Positions 20,764 to 32,228 are shown, numbered from the stretch's first letter. The stretch is DNA of 64,000 bases from Lasiosphaeria ovina (GCA_033439765.1 JAULSN010000003.1:5642001-5706000), one strand, 5' to 3'. Notes: generated from the letters alone by a model not told the origin. A program made the numbers and translations.

Positions 20764-21185
20764 GCTAGTGACGTCGATGAACTAATCAGTGGCCCGGTGC
20801 GTGACGTGTTCATCCGACATGAAGCCGAGAAAGCCTTCGCGCTGTATCTCTCGCACCGCCACCACCAGGTGGCCGCTGGCAAAGCAGTGGTCAAAGTGAA
20901 CGGCACGGCGCACTTGATGGGCACCCAGGACATGCAGGACATTGAGGCCGTAGGTAACAAGATTGTCCCAACGACTTGGATGGGCAGCGCGATGCTTCCT
21001 ATGGAGTTTGCTGTCGTGTCGCGCGAGTAGGTTCCGCGTCCCTTATTTGTCCCCCCTTTGTGCCCAGTGACGGCAACGAGCGCGAAGAAGCCTACATCCC
21101 CGTTGCATTCGCTTTCGACAAGACACCCGGCTTCAGGGTTCACGGAAGGTGCGGAACAGACCACAAGCATACTTCTAAACCCTAG
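20764..21185 (+). CDS. Unrecognised fungal protein, 5' incomplete
   Basis: Two exons are supported: 20764-21026 and 21068-21185, separated by a 41-nt intron with a GTAGGT donor and a CCCAG acceptor. The first exon follows a CACAG acceptor and is preceded in frame by a stop, so a start exon is missing. The reading is RDVFIRHEAEKAFALYLSHR, then VVKVNGTAHLM and NKIVPTTWMG; after the intron come EREEAYIPVAFAFDKTPGF and HGRCGTDHKH. The balanced composition and the in-frame intron suggest real coding, and the text resembles uncharacterised fungal proteins, but I cannot name a family. It may also be a gene fragment, given the pseudogenes around it. Confidence 0.45.
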
Positions 21186-22861
21186 AAGCTGCGGCGGCTT
21201 TTGGCTGTGTTGGTGTTTGGCTTTGTTCGCGACCTACTTTAGGTTTTTTCTCGCTTAGTTTTAACTTGTTTCTCGCTGGATACGTAGTGTTACTTCTGTA
21301 GGGTTAATTAAGTATGCTGTGTTGCGATTGCTATTATCCGAGTAACTTTGAATAGCATTTTCAGCTTCCGAGAGGCCGGAAATGCTTTTCTCGAAAAACA
21401 ACAAGGGATATCAACGTAGAAGGCACCATTACTTCGAAGTAAGACGTTGCGAAAGAATTTTGCTGCGGCCAGAGAGATAACCAACATACTCCGCGAAGAC
21501 ATGGCGTTAAAAGAAGGAACGAGTACCGTGTAGTAATCAGCCTAAGGATGCACAAGGAGCACACCTGATCTCTCTTGCCCGCCTGCTTTAGATACATTAT
21601 CAAGAGCTTCTCTATGGGTAACCTAAGTGCCAATTATATGGACTCGGCGGCCTGGAGATTGCGTCAATATACTGTATGATCTCGGCAATTTGATGGGCCG
21701 AGGGTGAACTTGTCTCAAAATCCCTCCATGCAGCCTCAAAGAATGGTGGGTGTGGGTGATAGGTGTGGACGCCCAGACTTTACCCTCTGCCAACATATCG
21801 GATCGTCTCGCGGCTTGCTGGCCGCTGAGTGGTACCGCCCTCCTCCCAAGGCCCATAGCAAGCCAAAGGAAGGTTGGCTTGGGTCAAAGTGGCAGCCGGA
21901 TTCTGGAGAAGTGAGCTGAGGGGGGAGTCGCTTATTTTCTCCTGCATCGTAATTCGTATTTCATCTTACACGTGTGTAACCAACCCAAGCAAGTAAGCAC
22001 ACATACTTGGTGATAACCTCGCTCAACAGCACGAACCAATCGAGAGGATCATCACCGATCACACCCAACTTGAATTATGTCTTATCGTCCACGTTAGAAG
22101 CTCCTGCCCTATACTATGGAGAGAATAAATCTAATCAAGTTATCAAATTACCTACGTTTTTGATTGTAAATTTAAACATGGGTTTCAAACGGTTTTCTAG
22201 TTCCCGCCGGAAATGACTAGATCTTATGAAGGACTTCCGCGGCATTTTGTTTCTAAATCCATCCAAAGGTGTGGTTGCTACAAATCGCTGGCACGTGGAT
22301 GTGAAGATTGGCCCGGCAGGGACTTACGAGTATTCGACCACGAGATGATTCTAAAACGTTGCGTTCTCCAGGATACTACACGCTGATGGATACATGATAG
22401 AGGGGTAAACCAGAGGCTGCAAACATTGAACCTGTGATTAGTTCCCATGAGTTATCCCTTCTCTATTGACTTCAGGGGTAAGAAACTCGTCCATGCCAAG
22501 ACGCCGCCTCCTGGAGCCGTGATCACGGGCTTACTTGGGTGCGACGCTGGGATGCTCTTTGTCGGGGCTAAAATTGCAGTGCAAGACCGCCAGGGGATTT
22601 AATCCAATCACCACTGCCGACTCAGCTCAGCGGCCACTGCACTTGATCAATAAATAGGGCAAATAGTATTTACCAATTCTCTCCTCAGGTTCGACATCCA
22701 ATCTAATTACGTAGCAAAACGCCGCGTCGCTCAATGTCAATACATAGGTACATACGTGTGTCACATCGCGGTCGCACTCTCGGCTGAACGGTCCAGTGCC
22801 TCTCCACGCCCCACCGGCCTTTCAGCACCCCCACCATGGCCTGGCCTCCCCAACCTACAGT
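21186..22861. other. Gap of 1.7 kb
   Basis: Only short, unconvincing frames on both strands. Composition is moderate with some AT-rich runs (22100-22180, 22640-22730). No repeat, RNA gene or motif was recognised. Confidence 0.6.
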
Positions 22862-24648
22862 CTACTCTCGCCTGCGAAACTCGACCATGGGGCCGTCCTT
22901 CAAGCTCGTAAAAGTGTCGACGAGCTGAAACTCGCCCTCGCGATGCCGGCCCCATTCCGCGCCCGGCTTCCCGCCCTCGCCGACGGCCGCCCCGTCGCCG
23001 CGCGCGCGCCGTAGGTCGTACATGAACAGCACGCGTGCCAGCGTCATGGTCATCTCGACGTAGGCGAGGCCCTTGCCGATGCAGCCGCGCGGGCCGACCG
23101 AGAACGGGCAGAAGGCGCTCTGCGCGAGCGCCACCTCGTTCTCGGTCGCCGCTGCCGTCCACCGCTCCGGCACAAACTCGAACGGCCGGGGGTAGTACTC
23201 GGGGTTGTGGTGGATCGTGTACGTCGGCGTGCCCACGATAGTGCCCGCGGGCACCTGCTCACCGTCGATGGTGGTGCCGCCCGCCAGCACCTCGCGCGGC
23301 AGGAGCCCGCCGACCGACGGCGACAGCCGCATTGCTTCGTCGATGCACGCGCGCAGGTAAGTGCACGTGCTGAGGTCTGACCCGTGGATGGCGTCGACCG
23401 TTGGGAACCTGGAGCGCACCTCGGCCGTCGCCTTGGCCAGCGCCGCGGGGTGGCGCACGAGGTAGAACAGCGTCGCGGCCATGGCCGTCGAGGTGGTGTC
23501 GGAGCCGGCAATGATCCTGGTTTGGGGTTACGACAATGTCAGCATTGGACGACACGGTGGGACCAGAACAGGGCGGGATGCGCGAAGTAGGGAACGCACA
23601 GCAGGTTGGATTCGCCCCAGAGCTCCGGCGTGCTGAACCCTTGGCCGGTCTCGGGGTCGCGCGCTGTGAGCAAATGGTAGAAGAAGTCGCGCCGGTTCGA
23701 GTCCTCGCCAAGCGCGGTCCGCTCCACGAGCTGCGCCCGGCTGTACTTGATGTAGCGGGCCCTTCCGGCGGCGATCTTGTGGAACAGCACTTTGTCGAGG
23801 CCGAGCCTGTCGATGACGGGCATGGTTCCGCACTGGTACCAGGTTAACAGCTGTTTGGAATGTATGCGTCTAACCTTTCCCCGCGCAAGAACTCACAATT
23901 AGATGTCTCTGCGCCGCCACGCCGACAAGGTCGACGGCGTAGCGGTTGTCCGGGCGGTCGAGCATGTGGAACGCCTTGCCAAAGCAGAGGTCCCCCAGGA
24001 TATCCATGGCGAGCCAGTTGCACCAGTTGGCCATATTCTTGGGCGCCGTCCAGCCCTTCTCGTCTGCCGCCCGGCCGAGGTCTCCCAGGGCCTCGCAAAA
24101 CTTCTTTACGTTCGCCACGACATAGCGCTCCACCTCCTTGATGTTGCTGTCGGAAAAGGCGCGCGAGAGCACGCGCCGCTTCCGTGCATGCACTGCCTTG
24201 TCCCGGGTGTTGTGGGTGTTGGGAGCGGGGTTCACAAAGGCGTCGTAGAACTCGGACTTTCCTACATGGGCTTTGAAGCCGTAGATGTCTTTGAGGGCCG
24301 TGTTGGAGTTGACCGACAGCGAGCAGGGGCCGAAGCGTACAAACTTGCCGTACTTCTCGTGCATGCGCCAGAACTCCAAGTGCCTATCGCCTTTCCAGGC
24401 ATGGTAGAGCATGTAGAGGTTGGTGACCCTGGCGAGGACTGGCCCTGGGTATTTCGCCAGCGGGTGGAAATAGAGGCGGTAGACGGCGACGCATATTATC
24501 TGGCAACGGGTTGGTTAGCCTTGTGAGCTTTGTTGACTGCTGTCTGGTGCTCGGTTCTTTGCAAGCGTATCATAGAACTCACGTAGATAAGCAGCCCCGC
24601 GGCCGATGCCCCGAGCCAGAATTGGAGATGGGCCACACTGAACGTCAT
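22862..24648 (-). CDS. Cytochrome P450 monooxygenase
   Basis: Predicted exons on the minus strand are 24648-24583, 24499-23897, 23832-23600 and 23516-22862, giving 518 aa, a normal P450 length. All introns have GT-AG ends and keep phase. Exon 1 encodes an N-terminal membrane anchor (LGASAAGLLIY), followed by YFHPLAKYPGP, the proline hinge. Conserved parts are the I-helix AGSDTTS (about 304-310), ExxR as EAMR (361-364), PERW, and the heme loop FSVGPRGCIG with the cysteine ligand at about 446. It resembles the isotrichodermin C-15 hydroxylase / benzoate 4-monooxygenase-like group of fungal P450s, acting at the ER with a P450 reductase. No polyketide synthase, NRPS or terpene gene lies nearby in the window, so the substrate is unknown. 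Confidence 0.9.
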
Positions 24649-25906
24649 GATGCTCGAGTGTTAGGTACTAAAACGGGGTTTCGACGGGCTATGTCTGTTT
24701 AGATATGGACGGCGCCGGATATGTGCTGAGTTCAAGCAGAGACGAGGAGGTTCTGCAGCCTACGTAGTGGCATTGGGCATTGGTGCGGTATTACACAGCA
24801 TCCTCGGGCTTATCCTTCGTCCGGAGAATATGGGAGTGTGTCACGTCTGGTGACTCCATTGGTTCATGTTGTGGTCAAATCGAGCCAGTCGCTGCTCGGG
24901 CAGCTGGTACATATGTGTAAGTCCCCTGCAATGAGGATGCCCGCCGCATTGGCAATGCGAGTGCTCGACTCCTTGACGGCGGGAAGCTCGGCTTCCGCCG
25001 GCATAAGCGGATTGTCTTGCTTGCGCTGCTGACATGCTCCTCTGCCCGCACAACAATGATGTCGACTTTCCTCTTACGGACGAGACTAGCATCATGGTTT
25101 GGACGGTTGCGAGGCCGATCGAACTATATCCGGCTCAGGCGCGGAATGTAGAACGGAAACAGCGGGTCTTGATTTTGGAGATGAGCCCTGAGCGGGTTTC
25201 CTCGGATTTGTTGGCGATGCGTCTCACGGGTTTGGAGAAACATTTTCGTAACACCGAGAGTCGCCAGGGTTCCAAGGCAGGAAAATTCAAGGAAATTTCC
25301 AGGACTCTGACAACGCAACGGATTTTTCAGGATGATCTCCAGCACAACCATGGTGCAAGTGCCACAAAAGAAAGGATGAGGCGGGGATTGAGGTGGACAG
25401 ACAGTATGTGCTTTCCTGGTTTGGGTTGTTTGACCCAGAGAACCACTGGGGAATTGCTCTCGGGCTGCTGCAACGGAACCAGCCAGCCCGAAACGAGAGA
25501 CCTATGACAATGCACTTCACCTCGGGGTTTAAATGAATTGTAACATAGGATGGATTTTGATCAGAGAATCGGCTTTGTTGTTTCCCTTTTCTCGGTTCAA
25601 TGGGGCTAAGGTAGCCAAGGATTCAGCGGTGATGATTCGTGGGCCCGTGCGCCGCAGTTCACTGCAACTGTGCAGCAAAAGGCCCCCCACTTTGGACCCA
25701 AGATCTGTTTTCACCTCTGCAAGGCTGAGAGGCTGATGAACACCGACCTCAAACGGGACCCCTTCGCCAGGTCGCAAATCCGCCTCAACTTTTGGCCCTC
25801 GGCCAAGCGCTGCAAAGAGTCGCACCCCGACTGACCACGACCAGCTCACCATGAAAATAGTGCGCCGCTGCATTCGAACCAATTCCGGCCGAAGACGGGC
25901 GACAAG
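24649..25906. other. Gap between P450 and nucleoporin genes
   Basis: Divergent intergenic region. Frames of up to about 230 codons occur on the minus strand near 25529-26227, but they overlap the nucleoporin exons and lack family character. It presumably holds both promoters. Confidence 0.6.
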
Positions 25907-28030
25907 ATGACGGTCTGCAAGTTTTGGATGCAGGGGAACTGCCGAAATGGATGTACGTGTGCATACAAAGACCTCTTCCTTGTCCCCCTCCCCTCCTCCG
26001 CCCATCCCGCGACGCCGATCAATTCTTCCAATTCTCCCGCTTCGCGAGACGTTTTGCGCTGACCACTGTGACTTCCGTCGACCACAGCAAACTGCCGATT
26101 CGAGCACCCCGCCAAGTCGGCGCCGCAACCCGCCAACCGATTCGGCGCTTTCGGCGGACAGCAACAAACCCAGACAATGGGCGCGCGCCAGCCAGGTTCG
26201 AAGACCCCCCGCGATTGCTCTCTCCATAAAACCCGTGCTAACAGAGTGTGGCTTCAGATCCCGCGCCGCCGTACAATCTCAGGGCAGAGGCCATTGTGAC
26301 CGACCTGACGACCGAGCTTCCGCCATGGATTCTCTCGTGCTACGGTCCCGGCAGAGACGCGCCCGAGCAGATTTTCGGAGGCTATCCGCTCGAACAGAGC
26401 TTTGAAGAGATCAGGCTACACTATACGCAGGCCGCGATGTCGGGAAACCCACAGGCTGCCGTAAGTCGAGCTTTGCGCATCCAGACTAGCCAAGAAAAGG
26501 TTTCGCTAACTCGCTCGCCAGTTGAACGAGATCGAAGGTCTCTACCAAAACGCCCGGCAACAGATACAGCACACGACCAGCAATGTTGGTGCAGCAATAC
26601 AATTTGTGATGGACGGGGCCAACAAACATCCGAACAGAATTGACATATGTCGGCAGGGGACACAGGTCGGAGCGGCAACAGGAGAGTTTGGGAAGGACAA
26701 GCCAAGAGCCGCCGGCGCGTTTGGCGCGCCCGCAAACTCTTTTCAGAATGCGGCCCCGACTTCGAATGTGTTTGGTGTCCCCACGGGCCCTGCGGCTGGT
26801 GGCGGCGGATTCGGACAGCCTGCGGTGATGGGTTCGAAGCCCAACCCGTTCGGCGCCCCGGCTTTTGGCCAGCCCGCTCAGCCAGCACAGTCAGCATTTG
26901 GCCAGCCAGCTCAACCAGCACAACCAGCATTCGGCCAGCCAGCACCACTTGGGGGAACATCAGCATTTGGGCAACCTGCTCAGGCGACATCAGCATTTGG
27001 ACAGACTCCCGCATTAGGGGCTAAACCCAATCCGTTTGGAGCACCAGCGTTTGGGCAGCCAGCGCAACCGGCATCTAGGTCGGCGTTTGGTCAACCATCA
27101 GGGACGGCATTTGGGCAGCCTGCGTTCGGACAAGCGGCACAACCCAGCAGCGCGTTCGGCCAACCTGCACAGATCGGCGTAAAGTTGAACCCATTCGGAG
27201 CTCCCGTAGCAGGAGGTGCCTTTGGCAACACACCCCCAGCGGCGGCAAGCAATGTATTTGGGCAGCCGGCCCAGCAAGCAGCAACTCCCTTCGGACAGCC
27301 AGCGCAGCCGACGCCGGCTTCGAACCCATTCGGACAGCCTGCCGCACCGAACAGCACACCTGCGAGCAACCCCTTCGGGCAACCAGCAGCAGCACCCACG
27401 AATAATCCGTTCGGACAACCAACCCCCCCGTCGGCGAGCCCCTTTGGGACGGTAGCAAATGGTACGCCCGACGCAGGCGCGTTCGGCCAGCCGGCTGCTA
27501 TCACATCGGTGTTTGGCGCCCAGGGAGCCAAGCAACCCTCTGCAGCACAACCGGCTGCCAATGCCTTTGGCCAGCCAGCGGCGCCAGCGCCTGCCGCATC
27601 AGCATTGGGCGGCGGCGGGTTCTCGTCTGGAGCAGCTCCGGCGACGTCCGCCCCCAAAGCGGCGCAGGGTCAGGGTCCCTACGCCGCGGGCGCGACACGC
27701 CAGCATCCGGACATCAACTCGTACAGCTCCAAGGGCCCAGACGGGCGGCTGCGCATGTTCAAGGGCAAGTCGGTGACATACCAGGCGCTGCGAGGCGGCG
27801 ACAAGCCTGTGCCTGTGCTACGCAACCTCAACGGCACCGTCACCAGGGTCTGGTTTCCTGACGGCGCCCCGAACTACACAACCGAGACAGAGGCCGCGAA
27901 CCCCGAGGCCACCTACCGGGATCCGGCAGTGCAGCAGCAGTGGAAGGGGTTCCTGGAGACCGGCAAGTTTGAGGCAGGTCTTATGCCCGAGGTCCCGCCT
28001 AGCAGGGATTATTGCACTTGGGACTTTTAG
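25907..28030 (+). CDS. CCCH zinc-finger FG nucleoporin (Nup42/Amo1 type)
   Basis: Predicted exons are 25907-25952, 26088-26195, 26258-26460 and 26522-28030, giving 621 aa. Splicing assembles a CCCH finger at residues 4-22 (C4, C12, C18, H22; spacing 7-5-3), as in Nup42/NLP1-type nucleoporins. A helical segment follows (about 55-140), then a long low-complexity domain (about 160-480) built of FGQPA, FGAPA and NPFG units, the phenylalanine-glycine repeats that form the permeability barrier and bind transport receptors. The C-terminal ~120 residues (HPDINSYSSKGPDGRL, NGTVTRVWFPDG, CTWDF end) are non-repetitive. In yeast, Nup42 sits on the cytoplasmic face of the pore and aids mRNA export with Gle1. 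The fission yeast relative Amo1 is a nuclear-rim protein. The gene converges with the Cue3-like gene. Confidence 0.88.
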
Positions 28031-28507
28031 GGGGCTCGGCAACGCAGGAGGGCTTGCAGGATATCAAACTGTTATCTAAAATCGATGGTGTCTTGTATTG
28101 TACTGGGTCTAGGAAAGGCGAAACCAAGCAAGAGCGAAAAGGGGCATTTGGCATGGTGTGGCGTTCACGGAGTAAATGTTTACTATATTGTCTAAATCAG
28201 AAAAAAGCAGAGGGGAGGAATTGTCGCGTCTCGGCGTATCCCACGAACACACGGAATAGGACGTTATGTATGTAAAATTGAAGGTGTATTCAGTCGTTGA
28301 CAGGGGCATTGGGAGCTAGATTTCAGAATCGAAATTGTGAATAATTAAAATCGCTGATACGGTCTGCGCTCTGCCACTATTGATGATTTTGCTGGAGAAC
28401 TCCAAGCGCTACGAGCAAACAAAAGCCTATGTATGATCAAGACCGGGCAGTAATCTGCCCTCTATCACAATGCGGAAAACAGGAGCGCCATCGCTCTGGC
28501 GCCCGGC
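28031..28507. other. Convergent 3' intergenic region
   Basis: Holds the 3' untranslated ends of the nucleoporin (plus) and Cue3-like (minus) genes. Nothing else is seen. Confidence 0.6.
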
Positions 28508-30568
28508 TTACAAACCGCCTCTAGCCATCTTCCTCGCACGCTGGTCGCGGCGGTTGTGATTTGCCCGGCTGCCCTTGTTGGCCTCCTTCCTGCGTCTCGC
28601 GTGCTCCGAGTCTGGCGGCGCCGAAGGACCTCCTCCGCCCCCATCGGCTCCTCCTCGTCCCCTTCCACGCCCGCGTCCTCCACCTCCGCCCCTGCCACCG
28701 CCTCCCCGCCCACGGTTAGCCCCGCCCGGCCCCTGCCCCGGCCCCGCGCTATCGCTCCCCTCGTCCTCGGCGCCCGACTCGCCCGCCCGCCACGCCGTCG
28801 ACTCGATCGCCTTCTGCTCGCCCGTCCACTCGCCGTACCGCACGTGCAGCCGCCGGCGCACCTGCGGGCTGCGTCCCAGCATCACGGCCCAGCCCTCGAC
28901 CGCCTCGTCCGTCATGCCCGTCTCGTCGCGCAGCCGCGCCCGGTCCACGCCGCGCCGCGTCGCGCCGTCGCGGTCGAACAGCCGCGGCATGGCCAGGTAC
29001 GCGCGGTAGAGCGCGGCCTCGGTGGTCTCGTCTAGCGATCCGTCTTCACCTGCCGGCGCCGCGCCCACGTCGACCGTGCCGCCGACGTCGGCCGCGTCGT
29101 ACGTGTCGTCGCGCTCGTCGTCGTCCGAGTCGAACGCCGCCAGCGCAGACAGGATCGCCGCCTTGTGCACGGGCGCGGCGGCCGTCCCGTCCGCCAGCAG
29201 CGTGTCCGCGTCCACCCCGCGCCGCTTGCCCAGCTGCAGCCGCGGGAACGCGTCCGCCGACAGCCGGTCCAGCTCGTCGTCGTCGAACACGTTGTGCCGC
29301 GTCGGCAGCAGTGGTGGGGTTGCGCGCGGCGCTAAGGCGTCGCCGGGGTGTGGTTTCGATGGCGTGGTGGTGGACAGCTGCTCGCTGCGGTCTGCAGACT
29401 GCAGGTGCGCTGGTAGGGAGCCTTCGAGCAGGTGCGCGATGACCTGCTCTGTGCTGTCGTCGCCGTACTCGTCCAGTAGCTTCGCGACGAAGCCGGACCC
29501 CAGCTCGGGGAACAGGTCCTGGATCTGCGAGATCTGGCTCATCCGGTGCACGTGCATCTCCTGCTGCGCCTGCGCCTCGTCGAACTCGGCCAGTCCCTTG
29601 CCCTTGTCTGCTTTGCGCCGGTTAGCCAGCCGTTTCGGTCGCGCCATGCCGCCGCCGGGCTTCTTGAAGGCGGCCAGCTCGGCCAGGACGGACTTGGTCC
29701 GGCTCGACGTGCTGCCAAATTCGTCGAGCTTCCTCTCGAGCTGCTGCAGCAGCGGGGTGGATGTCACCAGCTCGGCCACAAGCGAGTCGTTGACGTTGGT
29801 TGGCCCCGCCTTGTGTGCGTCGGCGGCGGCTTTGAGCGAGTAGAGCTGGTCGGTTAGCATGAATATCTTTTGCCCCTCTGAGAGCCCGACGAGGCACAGA
29901 TATGTCGTGGCGATGAGGACTTTCCGGAGGGGCGGGTTCATGATTGTGTAGCAGCTGATGAGGCCATCGAGGAAGTCGCTGCCGGCCAGGAAGAAGGCAG
30001 CAACAGCCAGAGAGGCGTCTATCAGGTCGTTTGCCTTCTCCAGCCGCTCCTCGATCGCCCGAAGATCGCCGCCCCGTAGCCCTGCATCTAGGTTCTTGAT
30101 GAGAAACTTCTTGAGGCCGGAAAGCGAGGCATCAAGTTCTGTTTGAGAGGGCTCTGAGAGGCTCGACAGAAGCCCGAGTGCCTTCTTCTTGCCGTAGACA
30201 CGGCTGAGATCAGCGAGGAAATCCCATTGCGCCAGTTCACTGGGTGGCGAGGATGACTGGAGAAGTTTGGAGGTGAGCAGGAAGCAGTCTTTGAGGAGCC
30301 GTTTCGCCGGTTGAGAGAGGCCTAGAACAGCCACGCCCCCAAGAGCAACTTCCCGCGTAAACGAGGAGAGAAAGGTCGACAGGCTCTCGTTCTTGGCCGA
30401 AATGGCCAAGAGATCTGCATCGGAAAGGGATAGATGGCTGTCGACGAGGGCTAGCCACGCCTGGAGACAGGCCACCCATTCATCGGCGGCGAGCTGGTCC
30501 CTCCAGGCTGCTATGGGAAAGAGCGCAAACGCGGGGAGCTGGGATGCAGCACCCGCAGCAGCAGCCAT
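28508..30568 (-). CDS. CUE-domain protein of the Cue3/Rqt3 (ASCC2) family
   Basis: One open exon encodes 686 aa from the first in-frame ATG at 30568. The frame stays open 22 codons further upstream but has no ATG there. The N-terminal half is helical (LFPIAAWRDQLAADEW, ALGLLSSLSEPSQTELDASL), as in Cue3/ASCC2. A CUE domain lies at about 346-385 (IQDLFPELGSGFVAKLLDEY, then a final HLLEG), which is a ubiquitin-binding helical module. The C terminus is Arg/Gly-rich (GGANRGRGGGGRGGGGG and so on), likely binding RNA or ribosomes. In yeast, Cue3/Rqt3 and human ASCC2 read ubiquitin chains on stalled ribosomes within the RQT/ASC-1 complex that splits collided ribosomes. The next gene, uS10, is divergent, 568 bp away. 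The family call rests on the CUE motif, domain order and RGG tail. Confidence 0.85.
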   Translation of the reverse strand: MAAAAGAASQLPAFALFPIAAWRDQLAADEWVACLQAWLALVDSHLSLSDADLLAISAKNESLSTFLSSFTREVALGGVAVLGLSQPAKRLLKDCFLLTSKLLQSSSPPSELAQWDFLADLSRVYGKKKALGLLSSLSEPSQTELDASLSGLKKFLIKNLDAGLRGGDLRAIEERLEKANDLIDASLAVAAFFLAGSDFLDGLISCYTIMNPPLRKVLIATTYLCLVGLSEGQKIFMLTDQLYSLKAAADAHKAGPTNVNDSLVAELVTSTPLLQQLERKLDEFGSTSSRTKSVLAELAAFKKPGGGMARPKRLANRRKADKGKGLAEFDEAQAQQEMHVHRMSQISQIQDLFPELGSGFVAKLLDEYGDDSTEQVIAHLLEGSLPAHLQSADRSEQLSTTTPSKPHPGDALAPRATPPLLPTRHNVFDDDELDRLSADAFPRLQLGKRRGVDADTLLADGTAAAPVHKAAILSALAAFDSDDDERDDTYDAADVGGTVDVGAAPAGEDGSLDETTEAALYRAYLAMPRLFDRDGATRRGVDRARLRDETGMTDEAVEGWAVMLGRSPQVRRRLHVRYGEWTGEQKAIESTAWRAGESGAEDEGSDSAGPGQGPGGANRGRGGGGRGGGGGRGRGRGRGGADGGGGGPSAPPDSEHARRRKEANKGSRANHNRRDQRARKMARGGL

Positions 30569-31136
30569 ACTTGCAAGTTGCTGAGAGTTTGCGACTCCAG
30601 AAACCGCCAAGAAGTCCGCAAAAGGTGCAGGCAAAAAATTAAATAAAATGAAATGCGGATCACACTATGCCCTGCGTTAAATCGTGAGAAGTGCAGAAAA
30701 GTGCGACAAAGGAGCGCGGTTTGCAATATCTGTTGGTTCGTTCAGTTCAGAGTCGCCCTCTAAGCACCAACGCACCTTATATCCAATGCATCTGCAGCGA
30801 GCGACAGGTGTCGCTCTGCGTTTGCCCCTCCATGGCGGCCCGCTGTGGAACCCTTGTCGCCGAATGTGTCATGCCGGAAGTTGGATGAACAAAGCCACGG
30901 TTTCTCCACACACAGCCACACCCTCCAGCCACACCTCATATGGTGGGGCTGCTAGACCGAGCCCTGGCCCGGGCCCCACAGAGCGCACCGCTTGGACAAC
31001 GGAAAAAAATACCAGTATACCTCACTTTTTGCTGCAGCGCCGAGAGAATCGCGTTCGAGTCGTTGAGGTCTTTCCCCCGAGCATCACCGCCTAACGACAC
31101 TTCCCCCAATCACCACACCCCCGACAAACCGTCAAG
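30569..31136. promoter_or_regulatory. Shared promoter of the Cue3-like gene and uS10
   Basis: 568 bp between two divergent start codons with no other gene. It has CA-rich and pyrimidine-rich stretches (30900-30935, 31085-31130) just upstream of the uS10 start, as is common for fungal ribosomal-protein genes. No TATA box is obvious. Confidence 0.6.
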
Positions 31137-31706
31137 ATGTCGTACAACAAGACTGAGAAGGACTTTGGCGAGGCGCCGGTGCGTCTGCCCTCTTGGATTT
31201 TCCCGCCAGAATCCATTTCTGGCTCTGTGAAGCCCGCCCGCTGACATCTCTAATTGTTTCTCCCCCGGCTGCAGAAGACGCACAAGATCCGCATCACCCT
31301 CACCTCGCGCAATGTCAAGTCGCTCGAGAAGGTCTGCCAGGAGTTGACCGAGCGTGCCAAGACCAAGGACCTGCGCTCTAAGGGCCCCGTCCGCCTCCCG
31401 ACCAAGACCCTCAAGATCACCGTATGACGGCCCACCTGCAACTTTGCACAGCTGTCCATCCGTCGTTGCCAAGGAGAGGAATGGGGAATTTTACGAGGGG
31501 AAGACGAACATCAGACGGCTAACTTATTTCTTTTCTGCCTACAGACCCGCAAGACGCCCTGCGGTGAGGGTTCCAAGACATGGGACGCCTACGAGATGCG
31601 CATCCACAAGCGCCTAATCGATCTGACCGCGCCGACAGAGATCGTCAAGCAGATCATTGTCAACATCGAGGCCGGTGTCGAGGTTGAGGTCACGATTGCC
31701 GCATAA
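31137..31706 (+). CDS. rps20: Small ribosomal subunit protein uS10 (RPS20)
   Basis: Predicted exons are 31137-31178, 31275-31421 and 31545-31706, giving 116 aa, the usual length. The protein reads [14 protein letters not shown], then [33 protein letters not shown] and an acidic C terminus ending VEVEVTIAA, which is eukaryotic uS10. It sits at the head of the 40S subunit near the mRNA entry side. In yeast, lysines 6 and 8 of uS10 are ubiquitinated by Hel2 when ribosomes collide. Here the first exon of 14 codons carries K5 and K8, plausible equivalents. The first intron (96 nt) lies right after this short exon and the second (123 nt) in the loop region. Strong, constant expression is expected. 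Confidence 0.97.
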
Positions 31707-32228
31707 GCGGAGGTTGCGATACCTGGTGGTGGTGGTGGTGACGGACGGCGGGAGGAAGGCGATTGCGATGATACCGCGAGGAGGCGGCCGGCTCTGGCTA
31801 CGCCGCACAAAAGAGGTGGCTGTGGCAGACGACGCTGCCTCCGTTGGCCCACAAGGGAGAAAATAAACAAAAAACTTGAAGGACCATGGTCTTTGTCGTC
31901 ATTTGGTAGCGAAAATGGCCGTGGCAAATTCTCCCATTTGTTTGTTCTGGAAGTCATGGTGTGATTCGTTTGCGGTGACTACGGCGTCTGGATTGGAAGG
32001 CAAGACATTACAGCCAGCAGCTCTCCCGTTGATTGGTGGGGATGTCTGCAATATCTCTACAATCGAGAACAATCGAGGGCTTAATTGAACCACAGTGGTC
32101 TTCCATGAGCTTTGAGTACGCCAGGGCCAACAACGCATGCTAATATGATGAAACTGCAGAACAGGAAAAAAGGTAACAGTCGCGTATCTGTCTTCCTCCC
32201 ACCTGCCTCATGACTCGGCTCAAGGTCG
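31707..32228. other. Convergent intergenic region
   Basis: 3' ends of uS10 (plus) and the dioxygenase gene (minus). A GGTGGTGGTGGTG run at 31728-31740 falls in the uS10 3' UTR. Nothing else is recognised. Confidence 0.6.

Noticed and set aside
22761..23711. Long open frames on the other strands and frames of the P450, dioxygenase, GH5 and monooxygenase exons
   Set aside because: They are shadows caused by GC-rich codon use. None carries motifs, and all overlap a recognised exon.
25529..26227. 232-codon minus-strand frame upstream of the nucleoporin
   Set aside because: It overlaps the zinc-finger exons of a well-supported gene on the other strand and has no family features.
28575..29035. 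Pro/Arg-rich plus-strand frames opposite the Cue3-like RGG tail
   Set aside because: Complement of Gly/Arg codons; compositional artefact.
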